DNA from: Limnohabitans kasalickyi
GTDB taxonomy: Bacteria; Pseudomonadota; Gammaproteobacteria; Burkholderiales; Burkholderiaceae_C
Length of the DNA: 64,000 bases
NCBI GenBank assembly: GCA_965234325.1
Contig: OZ248415.1
Location: 124,001-188,000 of the forward strand
Reading direction: 5' to 3'
The translations under genes and the position numbers were made by a program. Shown here in pieces: positions 17,152 through 24,686 of the stretch (position 1 is the stretch's first letter; each line of letters begins with the position of its first letter). The notes beneath the pieces are model-generated. The model saw nothing but the letters and a program-made list of their open reading frames with translations, made no database searches and was not told the origin of the DNA.

Positions 17152-17663
17152 GCCTCCCCCGACACCCAGCGAATGCGGCTAGCGCTGTTGATGCAAACGG
17201 TGATGGCGACGTTCAGCGCCGTTTGCTTCGACTTGATCACCCACCGGTCGCCCACGGTGCCTAAGTCCCCGCGATGGCTGATGACCATTGGATCGTTTTT
17301 GGGAAAGGTCAAACCCAGAGGGTTGTGCAGCGGTGAGGTGAACACAATGTGTTTGTCGAGCTGGGTGGTCACCTGCCAGCCGCAGCTCCAATCCGTGTTT
17401 GCAGAAGTGGCCCAAGTGCAGTCGCTCAGCCGCGACAGCTCCAAGGCTTGCCCGAGTTGCAGTGCGCGCAATCGGGCGTTCTGCAAATCGTTCATCAGCT
17501 GGTCGCGGGCGGCTTCAACGCGGGCGCGTTCTTGGAACCGCACCCAGCTCGGTGCGGCAAAGGCGGTTAGCACGCCCAGCAGACATAAGCAAACCAGCAA
17601 CTCCACCAATGTGAAGCCTTGCGAATTGGATGCCTTAAAAACAGAAAAGCCCAGCGTTTGCAT
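17142..17663 (-). CDS. fimT: FimT/GspH-type pseudopilin
   Basis: This 173-residue prepilin has a 16-residue leader ending NSQG, followed by FTLVELLVCLCLLGVLTAF with the +5 glutamate. The soluble domain (about residues 45-173) has the FimT/GspH form, with ARDQLMNDLQNARLRAL and a C-terminal cysteine. It is the first gene of the minor pilin operon; 53 bp separate it from the nrdR stop. Confidence 0.85.
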   Translation of the reverse strand: MQTLGFSVFKASNSQGFTLVELLVCLCLLGVLTAFAAPSWVRFQERARVEAARDQLMNDLQNARLRALQLGQALELSRLSDCTWATSANTDWSCGWQVTTQLDKHIVFTSPLHNPLGLTFPKNDPMVISHRGDLGTVGDRWVIKSKQTALNVAITVCINSASRIRWVSGEACS

Positions 17664-17716
17664 GCCGCAAATGCTAGGCCTCTGAGGTCTGTAGACGCTT
17701 TGTTAGAACTCGAAAA

Positions 17717-18166
17717 CTACGTGCGAACTTCGTCCACCAAACTCTTGAAATCGTCGATGTCCTCAAAGCTGCGGTACACGCTGGCAAATCGGATGTAAGC
17801 TACTTTGTCGAGTTTTTTCAACTCGCGCATCACCAACTCGCCAATGCGGGTAGTGGGCAACTCACGCTGTCCCGAGCTGAGCAGCTTCTCTTCGATGTGC
17901 TCAATCGCGTTGTCCACTTGTTCGGTGCTGACGGGGCGCTTGCGCAAGGCCAAACTCATGGAGTCGAGCAGCTTTTGGCGTTGGTATTCAATACGCCGAC
18001 CATCTTTTTTGACGATGTTGGGAAACGTCACATCGGGCCGCTCGTAGGTGGTGTAACGCTTGTCGCAAGCGCCGCATTGGCGACGCCGGCGCACGGAGTT
18101 AGCGTCTTCGGAGATGCGCGTCTCAACCACTTGGGTTTCTAGGTTGCCGCAGAAGGGACATTTCAT
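17717..18166 (-). CDS. nrdR: Transcriptional repressor NrdR
   Basis: This 149-residue regulator has an N-terminal zinc ribbon (MKCPFCGN and QCGACDKRYTTYER) and an ATP-cone domain (VKKDGRRIEYQRQKLLDSM onwards). NrdR senses ATP/dATP and represses ribonucleotide reductase genes through NrdR boxes. Length and motifs are canonical. In Burkholderiales it commonly neighbours glyA, as here, but 380 bp with two large palindromes separate them. Confidence 0.96.
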   Translation of the reverse strand: MKCPFCGNLETQVVETRISEDANSVRRRRQCGACDKRYTTYERPDVTFPNIVKKDGRRIEYQRQKLLDSMSLALRKRPVSTEQVDNAIEHIEEKLLSSGQRELPTTRIGELVMRELKKLDKVAYIRFASVYRSFEDIDDFKSLVDEVRT

Positions 18167-18236
18167 TTTGTGCTCTCTTTTGCTTTTTTCTTTGCGGTGC
18201 TAGGGGGTGCTTTTTTTGCTGGGCTCGCTGAGGGCA

Positions 18237-18296
18237 TTTGGTATTGGCCGCTTCCTCATGCTGGAGTACCAAAAATCGTCAGCGGCCAATACCAAA
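18237..18296 (-). repeat. Palindromic element A (16-bp arms, conserved 28-bp core)
   Basis: Arms TTTGGTATTGGCCGCT (18237-18252) and AGCGGCCAATACCAAA (18281-18296) are perfectly complementary. The 28-bp centre, read on the minus strand, is GAcGATTTTtGGTACtCC then agcATGAgGA. It closely matches the centre of element B while the arms do not. It has no trailing T-run on either side, so it is not an ordinary terminator. Confidence 0.85.
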
Positions 18297-18401
18297 CAGC
18301 CTCAGTCTGCGACATGCTTTGCGTCGCTCGCAAACTTCAGCCGAAACGGTAAGCCTGCAAAGTTGCAACGCAACGAGCGAACCATTTCAAACCTCAAACA
18401 G

Positions 18402-18474
18402 CGCGGGTTGCGGGTGCAGCGGGTGATGATTTTCGGTACCCCGTATGAAGAACCCGCTGCACCCGCAACCCGTG
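18402..18474 (+). repeat. Palindromic element B (21-23-bp arms, same core as A inverted)
   Basis: The left arm 18404-18424 (starting CGGGTTGCGGGTGCAGCGG) and right arm 18452-18472 pair over 21 bp without mismatch; a G-T pair and one more base pair extend this to 18402-18474. The 27-bp centre on the plus strand is GAtGATTTTcGGTACcCC then gtATGAaGA, 21 of 27 positions identical to the minus-strand core of element A with one gap. The two elements are thus inverted relative to each other and about 107 bp apart. Confidence 0.85.
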
Positions 18475-18508
18475 TCCTATCTGGCGAGAAACCTCAACGC
18501 AATAAATA

Positions 18509-18538
18509 AAACCCCCGTCAAAAACTCAACGGGGGTTT
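18509..18538 (-). terminator. Rho-independent terminator of glyA
   Basis: A perfect 10-bp stem (AAACCCCCGT / ACGGGGGTTT) with a 10-nt loop starts 9 bp downstream of the glyA stop. On the minus strand it is followed by TTTTATTTATT. Confidence 0.9.
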
Positions 18539-18546
18539 GAAAGAAG

Positions 18547-19791
18547 TTACTTGTAAACAGGAAACTTAGAAGTCAGCGCATGCACCTTGGCACGCACAGC
18601 GGCCAAGTTGGCTTCATCGTGTGGGTTGTCTAACACGTCAGCAATCAAGTTGGCGGTGATGCGGGCTTCTTCGTCCTTGAAACCACGGGTCGTCATCGCG
18701 GGGGTACCAATGCGCACGCCGCTGGTGATGAATGGTTTTTCTGGGTCGTTGGGGATGGCGTTCTTGTTGATCGTCATGTGCGCCGCGCCTAAGGCCGCTT
18801 CGGCGACTTTGCCGGTGATCTTCTTGGAACGCAGGTCCACCAGCATCACGTGGCTTTGGGTGCCGCCGCTGACGATGCGCAAACCCCGTGCTGTCAACGT
18901 CTCCGCCACGATTTGGGCGTTTTTCACCACTTGGGCTTGGTAGTCTTTGAAGTCAGGCTGCATGGCTTCTTTGAACGCTACAGCCTTGGCTGCGATGACG
19001 TGCATCAAGGGGCCACCTTGCAGGCCTGGGAAGATGGCGCTGTTGATGGCTTTTTCGTGCTCGGCCTTCATCAAGATGATGCCGCCGCGTGGACCGCGCA
19101 AGCTCTTGTGGGTGGTCGATGTCACCACGTCGGCGTGAGGCACGGGGTTGGGGTATTGGCCTGCGGCGATCAAGCCGGAGTAATGGGCCATGTCGACCAT
19201 GAAGATCGCACCCACTTCTTTGGCGATTTTGGCAAAACGTGCCCAGTCGATGTGCAAGCTGTAGGCAGAAGCGCCCGCAATGATGAGTTTGGGTTTGTGC
19301 TCGCGGGCCTTGGCTTCCATCGCCTCGTAGTCGATGGCTTCGTTGGCGTCCAAGCCGTAAGACACGGCGTTGAACCACTTGCCAGACATGTTCAGCGCCA
19401 TGCCGTGGGTCAAGTGACCGCCTTCGGCCAAGCTCATGCCCAAAATGGTGTCGCCGGGCTTCAAGAAAGCGAGGAACACGGCTTCGTTGGCCGATGCGCC
19501 GCAATGTGGTTGCACGTTGGCGGCCTCTGCGCCGTAAATCTGTTTCAGACGGTCAATGGCCAATTGTTCGGCCACGTCCACATGCTCGCAGCCACCGTAA
19601 TAGCGCTTGCCAGGGTAGCCTTCGGCGTATTTGTTGGTCAGTTGCGAGCCTTGGGCTTGCATGACGGCGGGAGAGGCGTAGTTCTCGCTGGCGATCAGCT
19701 CAATGTGGTGCTCTTGGCGGGCGTTTTCGCCCTGAATGGCGGCCCAAATTTCGGGGTCGGTTTGTTCGATGGTGATGTTGCGGTTGTACAT
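18547..19791 (-). CDS. glyA: Serine hydroxymethyltransferase
   Basis: This 414-residue PLP enzyme interconverts serine and glycine with tetrahydrofolate, supplying one-carbon units. The lysine motif is VVTSTTHKSLRGPRGG (about residues 220-235), with YAEGYPGKRYYGGCE near 55. ATG 19791 gives the family start MYNRNITIEQTDPEIW; a longer in-frame start would run into the riboswitch leader. A terminator follows the gene and a ZTP/ZMP-type riboswitch precedes it. Confidence 0.97.
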   Translation of the reverse strand: MYNRNITIEQTDPEIWAAIQGENARQEHHIELIASENYASPAVMQAQGSQLTNKYAEGYPGKRYYGGCEHVDVAEQLAIDRLKQIYGAEAANVQPHCGASANEAVFLAFLKPGDTILGMSLAEGGHLTHGMALNMSGKWFNAVSYGLDANEAIDYEAMEAKAREHKPKLIIAGASAYSLHIDWARFAKIAKEVGAIFMVDMAHYSGLIAAGQYPNPVPHADVVTSTTHKSLRGPRGGIILMKAEHEKAINSAIFPGLQGGPLMHVIAAKAVAFKEAMQPDFKDYQAQVVKNAQIVAETLTARGLRIVSGGTQSHVMLVDLRSKKITGKVAEAALGAAHMTINKNAIPNDPEKPFITSGVRIGTPAMTTRGFKDEEARITANLIADVLDNPHDEANLAAVRAKVHALTSKFPVYK

Positions 19792-19823
19792 GCTGGCAGT
19801 CCTAGAAAAAGGTGGTTTTATGG

Positions 19824-19945
19824 CTGCCCAGGCGAACGGCAAAGCACCTCTTGTCAGAGAGGCTGCGCGCTTCCCAGTGGTCATACATCCACGTCAGCGG
19901 TACAGGGCTACTGCCCCGCACGCCTATCGCCAGTTGCGCACGAAA
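19824..19945 (-). promoter_or_regulatory. ZTP/ZMP (pfl) riboswitch in the glyA leader
   Basis: Read on the minus strand, the 160-bp leader contains the conserved pieces of the pfl/ZTP aptamer in order: CGCAACTGGCGATAGG near 19940-19925, CGTGG...GACCACTGGGAAGCGCG in the middle, a CCTCTCTGACAAGAGG variable hairpin, and the 3' block GCCGTTCGCCTGGGCAG near 19840-19823. This RNA senses ZTP/ZMP, which build up when 10-formyl-tetrahydrofolate is short, and is known upstream of glyA and purine genes. The terminal GGCAG can pair with CTGCC just before the start codon, suggesting control of translation. The platform is inferred. Confidence 0.85.
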
Positions 19946-19951
19946 GAGAGT

Positions 19952-20797
19952 TTACCGTGGTTCTTCGTCGTCTTTGGGCTCTTTGCCGAAGGGGGTCAAG
20001 CGCTGTGCTTTCTCCCACAAACTCTCCAAACGGGCAGTGGCTGCCTCAGCTGCGGTCGACGGAGGCAGGGTGGTGGGTACTTTGACGCCTTTAGCGACTT
20101 GCAGCAATCGCGCGTGCTCAGCCACCACTTTGGCCGCGTAGCCGCTGTCGTCTTTGGTGTTGCCTGCGCCCACATAAAGCCGCAAACCCCCATCCAAGCT
20201 GCCTGCACGTGTGATGCATTCTTTGAGCACACTGACGCCCACCCGCAGGTTGGCTACCGGGTCAAAAGCAGCCATTGCGCCCCCAAAGCTTTGGTATTTG
20301 TCGGCGTGGACCTTGGTCATGACTTGCATCAGACCTTGAGCACCCACGCCACTTTGGGCGAAGGGGTTGAAGCTCGACTCCACGGCCATCACCGCCAAAA
20401 TCAGGGTCGGATCGATGTCGTTGCGGGGGCCTAAGTCGTAGGCTTCGCTGACCAAGGCACTCACCGGTTCGGGGGCGACGCGGTATTTGCGGCTGAGCCA
20501 ATAAGCCAAATTGGCTTGTTGTTTGGGTAAATCTCGCGGATCGGTGGCCGTGGCACGGTCCACCGCATCCACATCAGAGGCCAAACCCGTGGCGTCGTAC
20601 TGGCGTTCTTGCAGCCAGCCAATCAGCTTGGTTTCGGTGATGGCGCGTAAATCGGGGCGCACCGTCATGGCCACCACGAAGAAAAACAAAGACAGCCCAA
20701 CCACGGCCATGCCGTTGTGGGTGATGGCGAAAAAGCCTTGAGCCACGTCGGATGCAAACGTGCGCAATCCTCGCGTCAATGTGGCAACCAGGGGCAT
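19952..20797 (-). CDS. Membrane-anchored lytic transglycosylase (SLT domain)
   Basis: This 281-residue protein has one N-terminal membrane segment (GMAVVGLSLFFFVVAMTV, about residues 29-46) and a C-terminal SLT domain. The catalytic glutamate lies in LAVMAVESSFNPFAQSGVGA, followed by QGLMQVM and NLRVGVSVLKE. It would cleave peptidoglycan glycan strands, producing anhydromuropeptides. It is divergent from the DUF349 gene and lies just upstream of glyA with its own reading frame. Confidence 0.87.
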   Translation of the reverse strand: MPLVATLTRGLRTFASDVAQGFFAITHNGMAVVGLSLFFFVVAMTVRPDLRAITETKLIGWLQERQYDATGLASDVDAVDRATATDPRDLPKQQANLAYWLSRKYRVAPEPVSALVSEAYDLGPRNDIDPTLILAVMAVESSFNPFAQSGVGAQGLMQVMTKVHADKYQSFGGAMAAFDPVANLRVGVSVLKECITRAGSLDGGLRLYVGAGNTKDDSGYAAKVVAEHARLLQVAKGVKVPTTLPPSTAAEAATARLESLWEKAQRLTPFGKEPKDDEEPR

Positions 20798-20879
20798 TCG
20801 TACAAATTTATAAAGTCAAGGGAATGAAAATTTTAAAGCCTAGGCGACAATCAGGGCTAATTTACTGTGAGCTCTACCT

Positions 20880-23660
20880 GTGACTGATTCTTCTGCCAAA
20901 CCCCTCGACCTTGCTGCCCTTGACGTTTTGACCGGCGGCGCCTTCACCGCTTCTAACTCGGGAGACCGCACTGCGCGCTTGCGTGATTGGCTGTTGGGGC
21001 AGCCCACGTTGGAGCAATTGCAAGCCGTTTTTAACGAAATGAGCAGCAAAGACAAAGGCGCTGCCAAAGTCCTGCGCGAGAAGCTCGATGAGTTGCGCCG
21101 CACCAAAGACCAAGACGCTTTGATTGTTGAATGGGCCATCAAGGGCGAGGCTTTGCGCGACGCGTCCCGTATCAATTTAGCCGATGCCATGGGCTGGCAA
21201 CGCGATGCCGCCAAAGCCGGCGCACCTTTGTCACGCGAGCCCTTGGCCGGATTGAAGACAGCGTTGGTCGAACGCGTCAAAGCCATTGAAGATTTGCAAC
21301 ACCAAACCCAAGTGCAACGTGAAGCCGCTGTGCTGTTGGCGCAGCGCATTGAGGTGCTGTCGACCAAGCCTTGGCAAGATGCCTTAGCCTTGCGCGATGG
21401 CCTGCAAGCTGATTTGGATCGCTGGAATGCGCAAGCACAAGCCTTGTTGGCCAATGCCCAGTGGCCCAGCGTCGATGCCAAGTTCGCTCCAGCGTTGCAA
21501 ACCAGCGCCCAGCAAGTGCAAGCCGTGTGGACGGCCTTCAGCGCGGCTTTGAGTTTGACTGAACTTGCTGCAGCCGACACGTCAGCCCCCTTGCCAGATG
21601 TGCCGGCTTGGGCTGACCAATTGCGCTTGGCCCGTGGTGAAGCGTTGCCGCAAAAAGCAGCACCCGCCCCCAAAGTTCCCGCCGCTGGTGGTTTGGACGC
21701 GACCCGCAAGGTCAAGCCTACGGCCGATAAAACGCTGGTGGACCAAAAGCGCATGGAGCTGGTGCTCCAAGCCGAGGCGTTGTTCAAACCCGCGCCCGCG
21801 CCCAAAAAGGCGCGTGTGGTGGCGGAGGCGGTGACTGCCTCTCCGGTTGAGACTGCTGCTGAGATCGCTGTTGAGACCGTGCAGGTTGTTTCCGAAGCCG
21901 AGAGTTCGCCAGTCGTTGTAGAAGTGATCGAGTCTGCTGTGACGGCCGAGGTGGTGGCACCTGTGGCCGAAACTGCACCGGCTGTTGACACGGTCAAAAC
22001 CCCCGAAGTTGTTGCCCAAGCTGACGTGCGCGTGCCCGCCATGGGCGGTCGCAAGTTGCAAGAAGCCTTGCGCAATTTGCGTGAGCAATGGAAAAAAATC
22101 GACAAAGAAGCCGCGCCTACCCCCGCGTTGTGGAAGCGTTTTGACGCTGCCTGCAACCGTGCGCACGAAGTGGTTGATGTGTGGCTCAAAGAAGCCCGCG
22201 CACAAACAGCTGCTCACAAAGCCCAGCGTTTGGCTCTGATTGAAGAAGTCAAAGCTTGGGCCGCTGAACATGCCCAAGGCCCTGACTGGAAGGGCGTGGC
22301 GCGTCAACTTCACCAATTTGCCCAACGTTGGCGCGATAGCGGCCATCTGAGCGAGAAGATGTTTGCTGAGTTGCAGCCCACTTGGAAAGCTGTCATTCAC
22401 GCTGCACACGAGCCTTTAGAAGCCGTGCAAAAAGCCAGTTTGGCGCGTCGCCATGGCCTGATTGCCGAAGCCCAAGCCTTGGGTGCCGCACCCACCTTGC
22501 GCATTGATGCGGTCAAAGCTTTGCAACAGCGTTGGCAAGAAGAAGCCCACACCGTCGTGTTGGATCGCAAGCAAGAACAAAAACTGTGGGACGCCTTCCG
22601 CCAGCCGATTGACGAGGCATTTGCCCGCAAAACATCGGCGCGTGAACAGACCCAAACTGCGTTGACACCGCTGGACAAAGCCGTGTTGGACGCTTCTAAA
22701 GCCCTTGAGTCAGCCATCGCCAAAGGCGACGGTGCACAAATTCGCTCTGCCATGCAAGCGCTGGATCAGATTGCCCGCGGTGAAATGCCAGTAGCAGCAC
22801 CTGCCGCCCTTACGCCTGACCCTGCTGCCGACACACCGAAAACGGCTGAGTCCTCGTCTGTGGATGCTGCGTCAGTGGCCCAAGATGCAAGTGGATCTGT
22901 TGCAGATGCTTCTGCACCTTCTGAAACCGCTCAATCTCAAGCCGATGGGTCGTCAGCAACTGAAGCTGCTCATTCAGCAACAGCCGAAACGGCTGCTGCA
23001 CCTGCGCCCGCTCCCAAAGCTGCACCGCGTCCTGTGGTTGCCGTACGTGGTGATGACCGACCTGGTCAAAAGCGCACCGAAGTGGCGCCTGCCGGGCGTG
23101 GTCGTGACGGCAAGCCCGGTGGCGGCAAATTTGGCGACCGCGCTGGCGGTGACAAAGGCGCTGGTTTTGGCCGTGACCGTGACGGCTTTGCCCCACGCGG
23201 TCCTCGTTTGGGCGATGCGGCGTTCCGTGCGCAACGCTTTGCTTTGGAGTCGGCGCAGGACGCCTTGCGTCGTTTGGCCGCCCAAGCGCACGGCGAAGTG
23301 CTGACCCAGTTGATGCATGCCTGGGAAAAGCGTGATGCCAGCCAGTTGCCTGCGGCGCAAGCCATTGGCAACAAGCTCTCGCCTGCGCAACGCACGCAGT
23401 GGGCGCAAGCCTTGTCTAGCGAGCCCAAAGCAGAAACAGTCACGCCTTTACTGCGTTTGGAAGTGGCAGCTGAATTGCCCACACCTGCAGCGCAAATGGA
23501 CGCGCGCCGTGCCTTGCAATTGCAAATGCTGACCCGTCGCAACGACCCCTCACCCCAAATGACATGGGCTGCTGATGCGGCCCAGGTTTTAGCCGGAGCT
23601 TATGACGAGGCTGCTGCGCGTCGTTTGCAGTCGGCGCTGAAGGTGTTGCTCAAGCGCTGA
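20880..23660 (+). CDS. Large DUF349-domain protein
   Basis: This is a 926-residue protein, GTG start, mostly helical, with no signal or membrane segment. DUF349-type three-helix units are seen around residues 390-640 (for example KLQEALRNLREQWKKID and ALQQRWQEEAHTVVLDRKQ). An acidic Val/Glu/Ala-rich linker lies at about 310-385, and an Arg/Gly-rich stretch (RGRDGKPGGGKFGDR) near 735-760. DUF349 proteins have no settled biochemical role; the RG-rich segment suggests RNA or nucleic-acid contact, which is inference. A 449-codon open frame on the opposite strand is a shadow. A terminator follows immediately. Confidence 0.85.
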   Translation: MTDSSAKPLDLAALDVLTGGAFTASNSGDRTARLRDWLLGQPTLEQLQAVFNEMSSKDKGAAKVLREKLDELRRTKDQDALIVEWAIKGEALRDASRINLADAMGWQRDAAKAGAPLSREPLAGLKTALVERVKAIEDLQHQTQVQREAAVLLAQRIEVLSTKPWQDALALRDGLQADLDRWNAQAQALLANAQWPSVDAKFAPALQTSAQQVQAVWTAFSAALSLTELAAADTSAPLPDVPAWADQLRLARGEALPQKAAPAPKVPAAGGLDATRKVKPTADKTLVDQKRMELVLQAEALFKPAPAPKKARVVAEAVTASPVETAAEIAVETVQVVSEAESSPVVVEVIESAVTAEVVAPVAETAPAVDTVKTPEVVAQADVRVPAMGGRKLQEALRNLREQWKKIDKEAAPTPALWKRFDAACNRAHEVVDVWLKEARAQTAAHKAQRLALIEEVKAWAAEHAQGPDWKGVARQLHQFAQRWRDSGHLSEKMFAELQPTWKAVIHAAHEPLEAVQKASLARRHGLIAEAQALGAAPTLRIDAVKALQQRWQEEAHTVVLDRKQEQKLWDAFRQPIDEAFARKTSAREQTQTALTPLDKAVLDASKALESAIAKGDGAQIRSAMQALDQIARGEMPVAAPAALTPDPAADTPKTAESSSVDAASVAQDASGSVADASAPSETAQSQADGSSATEAAHSATAETAAAPAPAPKAAPRPVVAVRGDDRPGQKRTEVAPAGRGRDGKPGGGKFGDRAGGDKGAGFGRDRDGFAPRGPRLGDAAFRAQRFALESAQDALRRLAAQAHGEVLTQLMHAWEKRDASQLPAAQAIGNKLSPAQRTQWAQALSSEPKAETVTPLLRLEVAAELPTPAAQMDARRALQLQMLTRRNDPSPQMTWAADAAQVLAGAYDEAAARRLQSALKVLLKR

Positions 23661-23665
23661 GCGTG

Positions 23666-23694
23666 AAAGGGCGGTTTTAGACCGTCCTTTTTAG
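23666..23694 (+). terminator. Terminator of the DUF349 gene
   Basis: The stem AAAGGGCGGT / ACCGTCCTTT has one G-U pair, a 5-nt loop and a following T-run. It starts 6 bp after the stop codon. Confidence 0.85.
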
Positions 23695-23724
23695 TTTGCT
23701 GTCTTAAGCCAAGCCTCAAACCCA

Positions 23725-23760
23725 AAAATGCCGCAACTCATTCATGAGTGGCTCAGCGGC
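23725..23760 (-). terminator. Terminator overlapping the lpxH stop codon
   Basis: On the minus strand, GCCGC...GCGGC encloses an inner ACTCAT/ATGAGT stem and is followed by ATTTTTGGG. The hairpin spans the lpxH stop codon at 23742-23744. Confidence 0.65.
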
Positions 23761-24611
23761 AATCGACAAAGCCCCCTCGTGGGGCTTTTTTCTTGGCTGC
23801 GCATCCAACTCAGCACTTCCAAGCGTGGCGGTTGTGCGTCGGCATGCCAATCGCTGAGTACCCAGCGGGTCAAGCCATCCCCCAAGTCGTGGACAGCGGG
23901 CTTGTGGGTGTGGCCGTGTAAAAAAACAGAGGCTTGCGCTGCGTCTAGCCAACTGCGAGCAGCGGGGTGGTCGACATCAGCGTAGTCGGTGTGTGTTTTC
24001 TTGCGAGCTTCGCTTTGCACGCGCAATTGGCGTGCGAAGGCTTGTCGTTGCGCCAAGGGCTGCGCTAAAAACGTGTGCTGCCAAGCGGGTTGGCGCACTT
24101 GCGCGCGAAAGGCTTGGTAATCGTGATCGTCCAAGCACAAGCGGTCACCATGGCTAAGCAAGAGGCGCAGCGGCTGGTTGCCGCGTGAGTCAGTTGAGGA
24201 ATGGAGGGCGCCGATGGCGGCAGGCTCGGTATCCATCGCTTCATTTATTTGCAAAACAGTGGGGTCGCTCAAGCCCTGCATGCCTGTGGCTTTGAGCAGG
24301 GCGTCGCCCACCAAAAAGTCTCGGTTACCGCACATGAAGTACACAGGCAAGCGATGCGCGGCTTGCTGGAGCACGTCCATGCATTTCAGGGCAAAAGGGT
24401 CTTGGGTGTCATCGCCCACCCAGACCTCAAACAAATCGCCCAAGATGAAGAGGGCGTCAGCAGGGGTGTGCGCCATGTGCTGGGCCCACGCCTCAAAGGT
24501 GGCGGGCTCGCTGGCGTCTAAGTGCAGGTCAGAGATGAAGTCAATGCGTTGCCACTGCTTGGGTACTTGCACGCAGGGTACAGGCAGTGTCAGCAGAGGT
24601 AGCGTTGGCAT
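23742..24611 (-). CDS. lpxH: UDP-2,3-diacylglucosamine diphosphatase
   Basis: This 289-residue calcineurin-like phosphoesterase makes lipid X in lipid A synthesis at the inner membrane. Metal-binding motifs are all present: DLHL (near residue 28), GDLFEVWVGDD, CGNRDFLVG, LSHGDRLCLDD and FLHGHTHKP. The last about 20 residues (after WMRSQEKSP) are encoded through a plus-strand terminator hairpin and look like a tail added by readthrough of the frame. It is slightly longer than the usual 240-270 residues for that reason. Confidence 0.93.
   Translation of the reverse strand: MPTLPLLTLPVPCVQVPKQWQRIDFISDLHLDASEPATFEAWAQHMAHTPADALFILGDLFEVWVGDDTQDPFALKCMDVLQQAAHRLPVYFMCGNRDFLVGDALLKATGMQGLSDPTVLQINEAMDTEPAAIGALHSSTDSRGNQPLRLLLSHGDRLCLDDHDYQAFRAQVRQPAWQHTFLAQPLAQRQAFARQLRVQSEARKKTHTDYADVDHPAARSWLDAAQASVFLHGHTHKPAVHDLGDGLTRWVLSDWHADAQPPRLEVLSWMRSQEKSPTRGLCRLPLSHS
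23768..23791 (+). terminator. Second plus-strand terminator inside the lpxH 3' end
   Basis: The 8-bp stem AAAGCCCC / GGGGCTTT with loop CTCGT is followed by TTTTTT on the plus strand. It is a strong terminator shape although it lies within the last codons of lpxH, and would back up the DUF349 terminator 75 bp earlier. Confidence 0.75.
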
Positions 24612-24619
24612 GGTGAGGT

Positions 24620-24666
24620 GAATTGAAGCCAGCGTTGTTTAGAGGCCGACTGGCTTCAGGCAATTC
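24620..24666. repeat. Inverted repeat between ppiB and lpxH
   Basis: GAATTG-AAGCCAG (24620-24632) pairs with CTGGCTT (24650-24656) and CAATTC (24661-24666), with a 4-nt bulge. There is no T-run. It may stabilise the ppiB mRNA 3' end or act as a processing hairpin; the function is unknown. Confidence 0.5.
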
Positions 24667-24686
24667 AGTCAGAAGAAGCAGGGGGC

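Larger units (their letters stand above)
18167..18546. other. 380-bp intergenic region with two large palindromes
   Basis: No convincing gene is present between nrdR and glyA. The region contains two perfect long inverted repeats (18237-18296 and 18404-18472), a 100-bp spacer with a weaker imperfect inverted repeat (around 18326-18390), and the glyA terminator (18509-18538). A 100-codon frame on the plus strand runs across both palindromes and has no recognisable protein features, so it is not called. Confidence 0.8.

Noticed and set aside
18237..18474. CRISPR-like or terminator array
   Set aside because: Only two units, inverted to each other, with different arms; no regular spacers and no T-runs next to them.
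18207..18509. 100-codon plus-strand frame in the nrdR-glyA gap
   Set aside because: It runs through both large palindromes, so its sequence is dictated by inverted repeats; no domain and no ribosome site.
18850..20085. 411-codon plus-strand frame across glyA and its leader
   Set aside because: It is antisense to the well-supported glyA gene and riboswitch; its translation has no recognisable family features.
20840..22189. 449-codon open frame on the minus strand opposite the DUF349 gene
   Set aside because: It mirrors an Ala/Glu/Gln-rich coding sequence, has Ser/Ala/Thr-rich low-complexity translation with no motif, and shares the region with a gene supported by domain content and a terminator.
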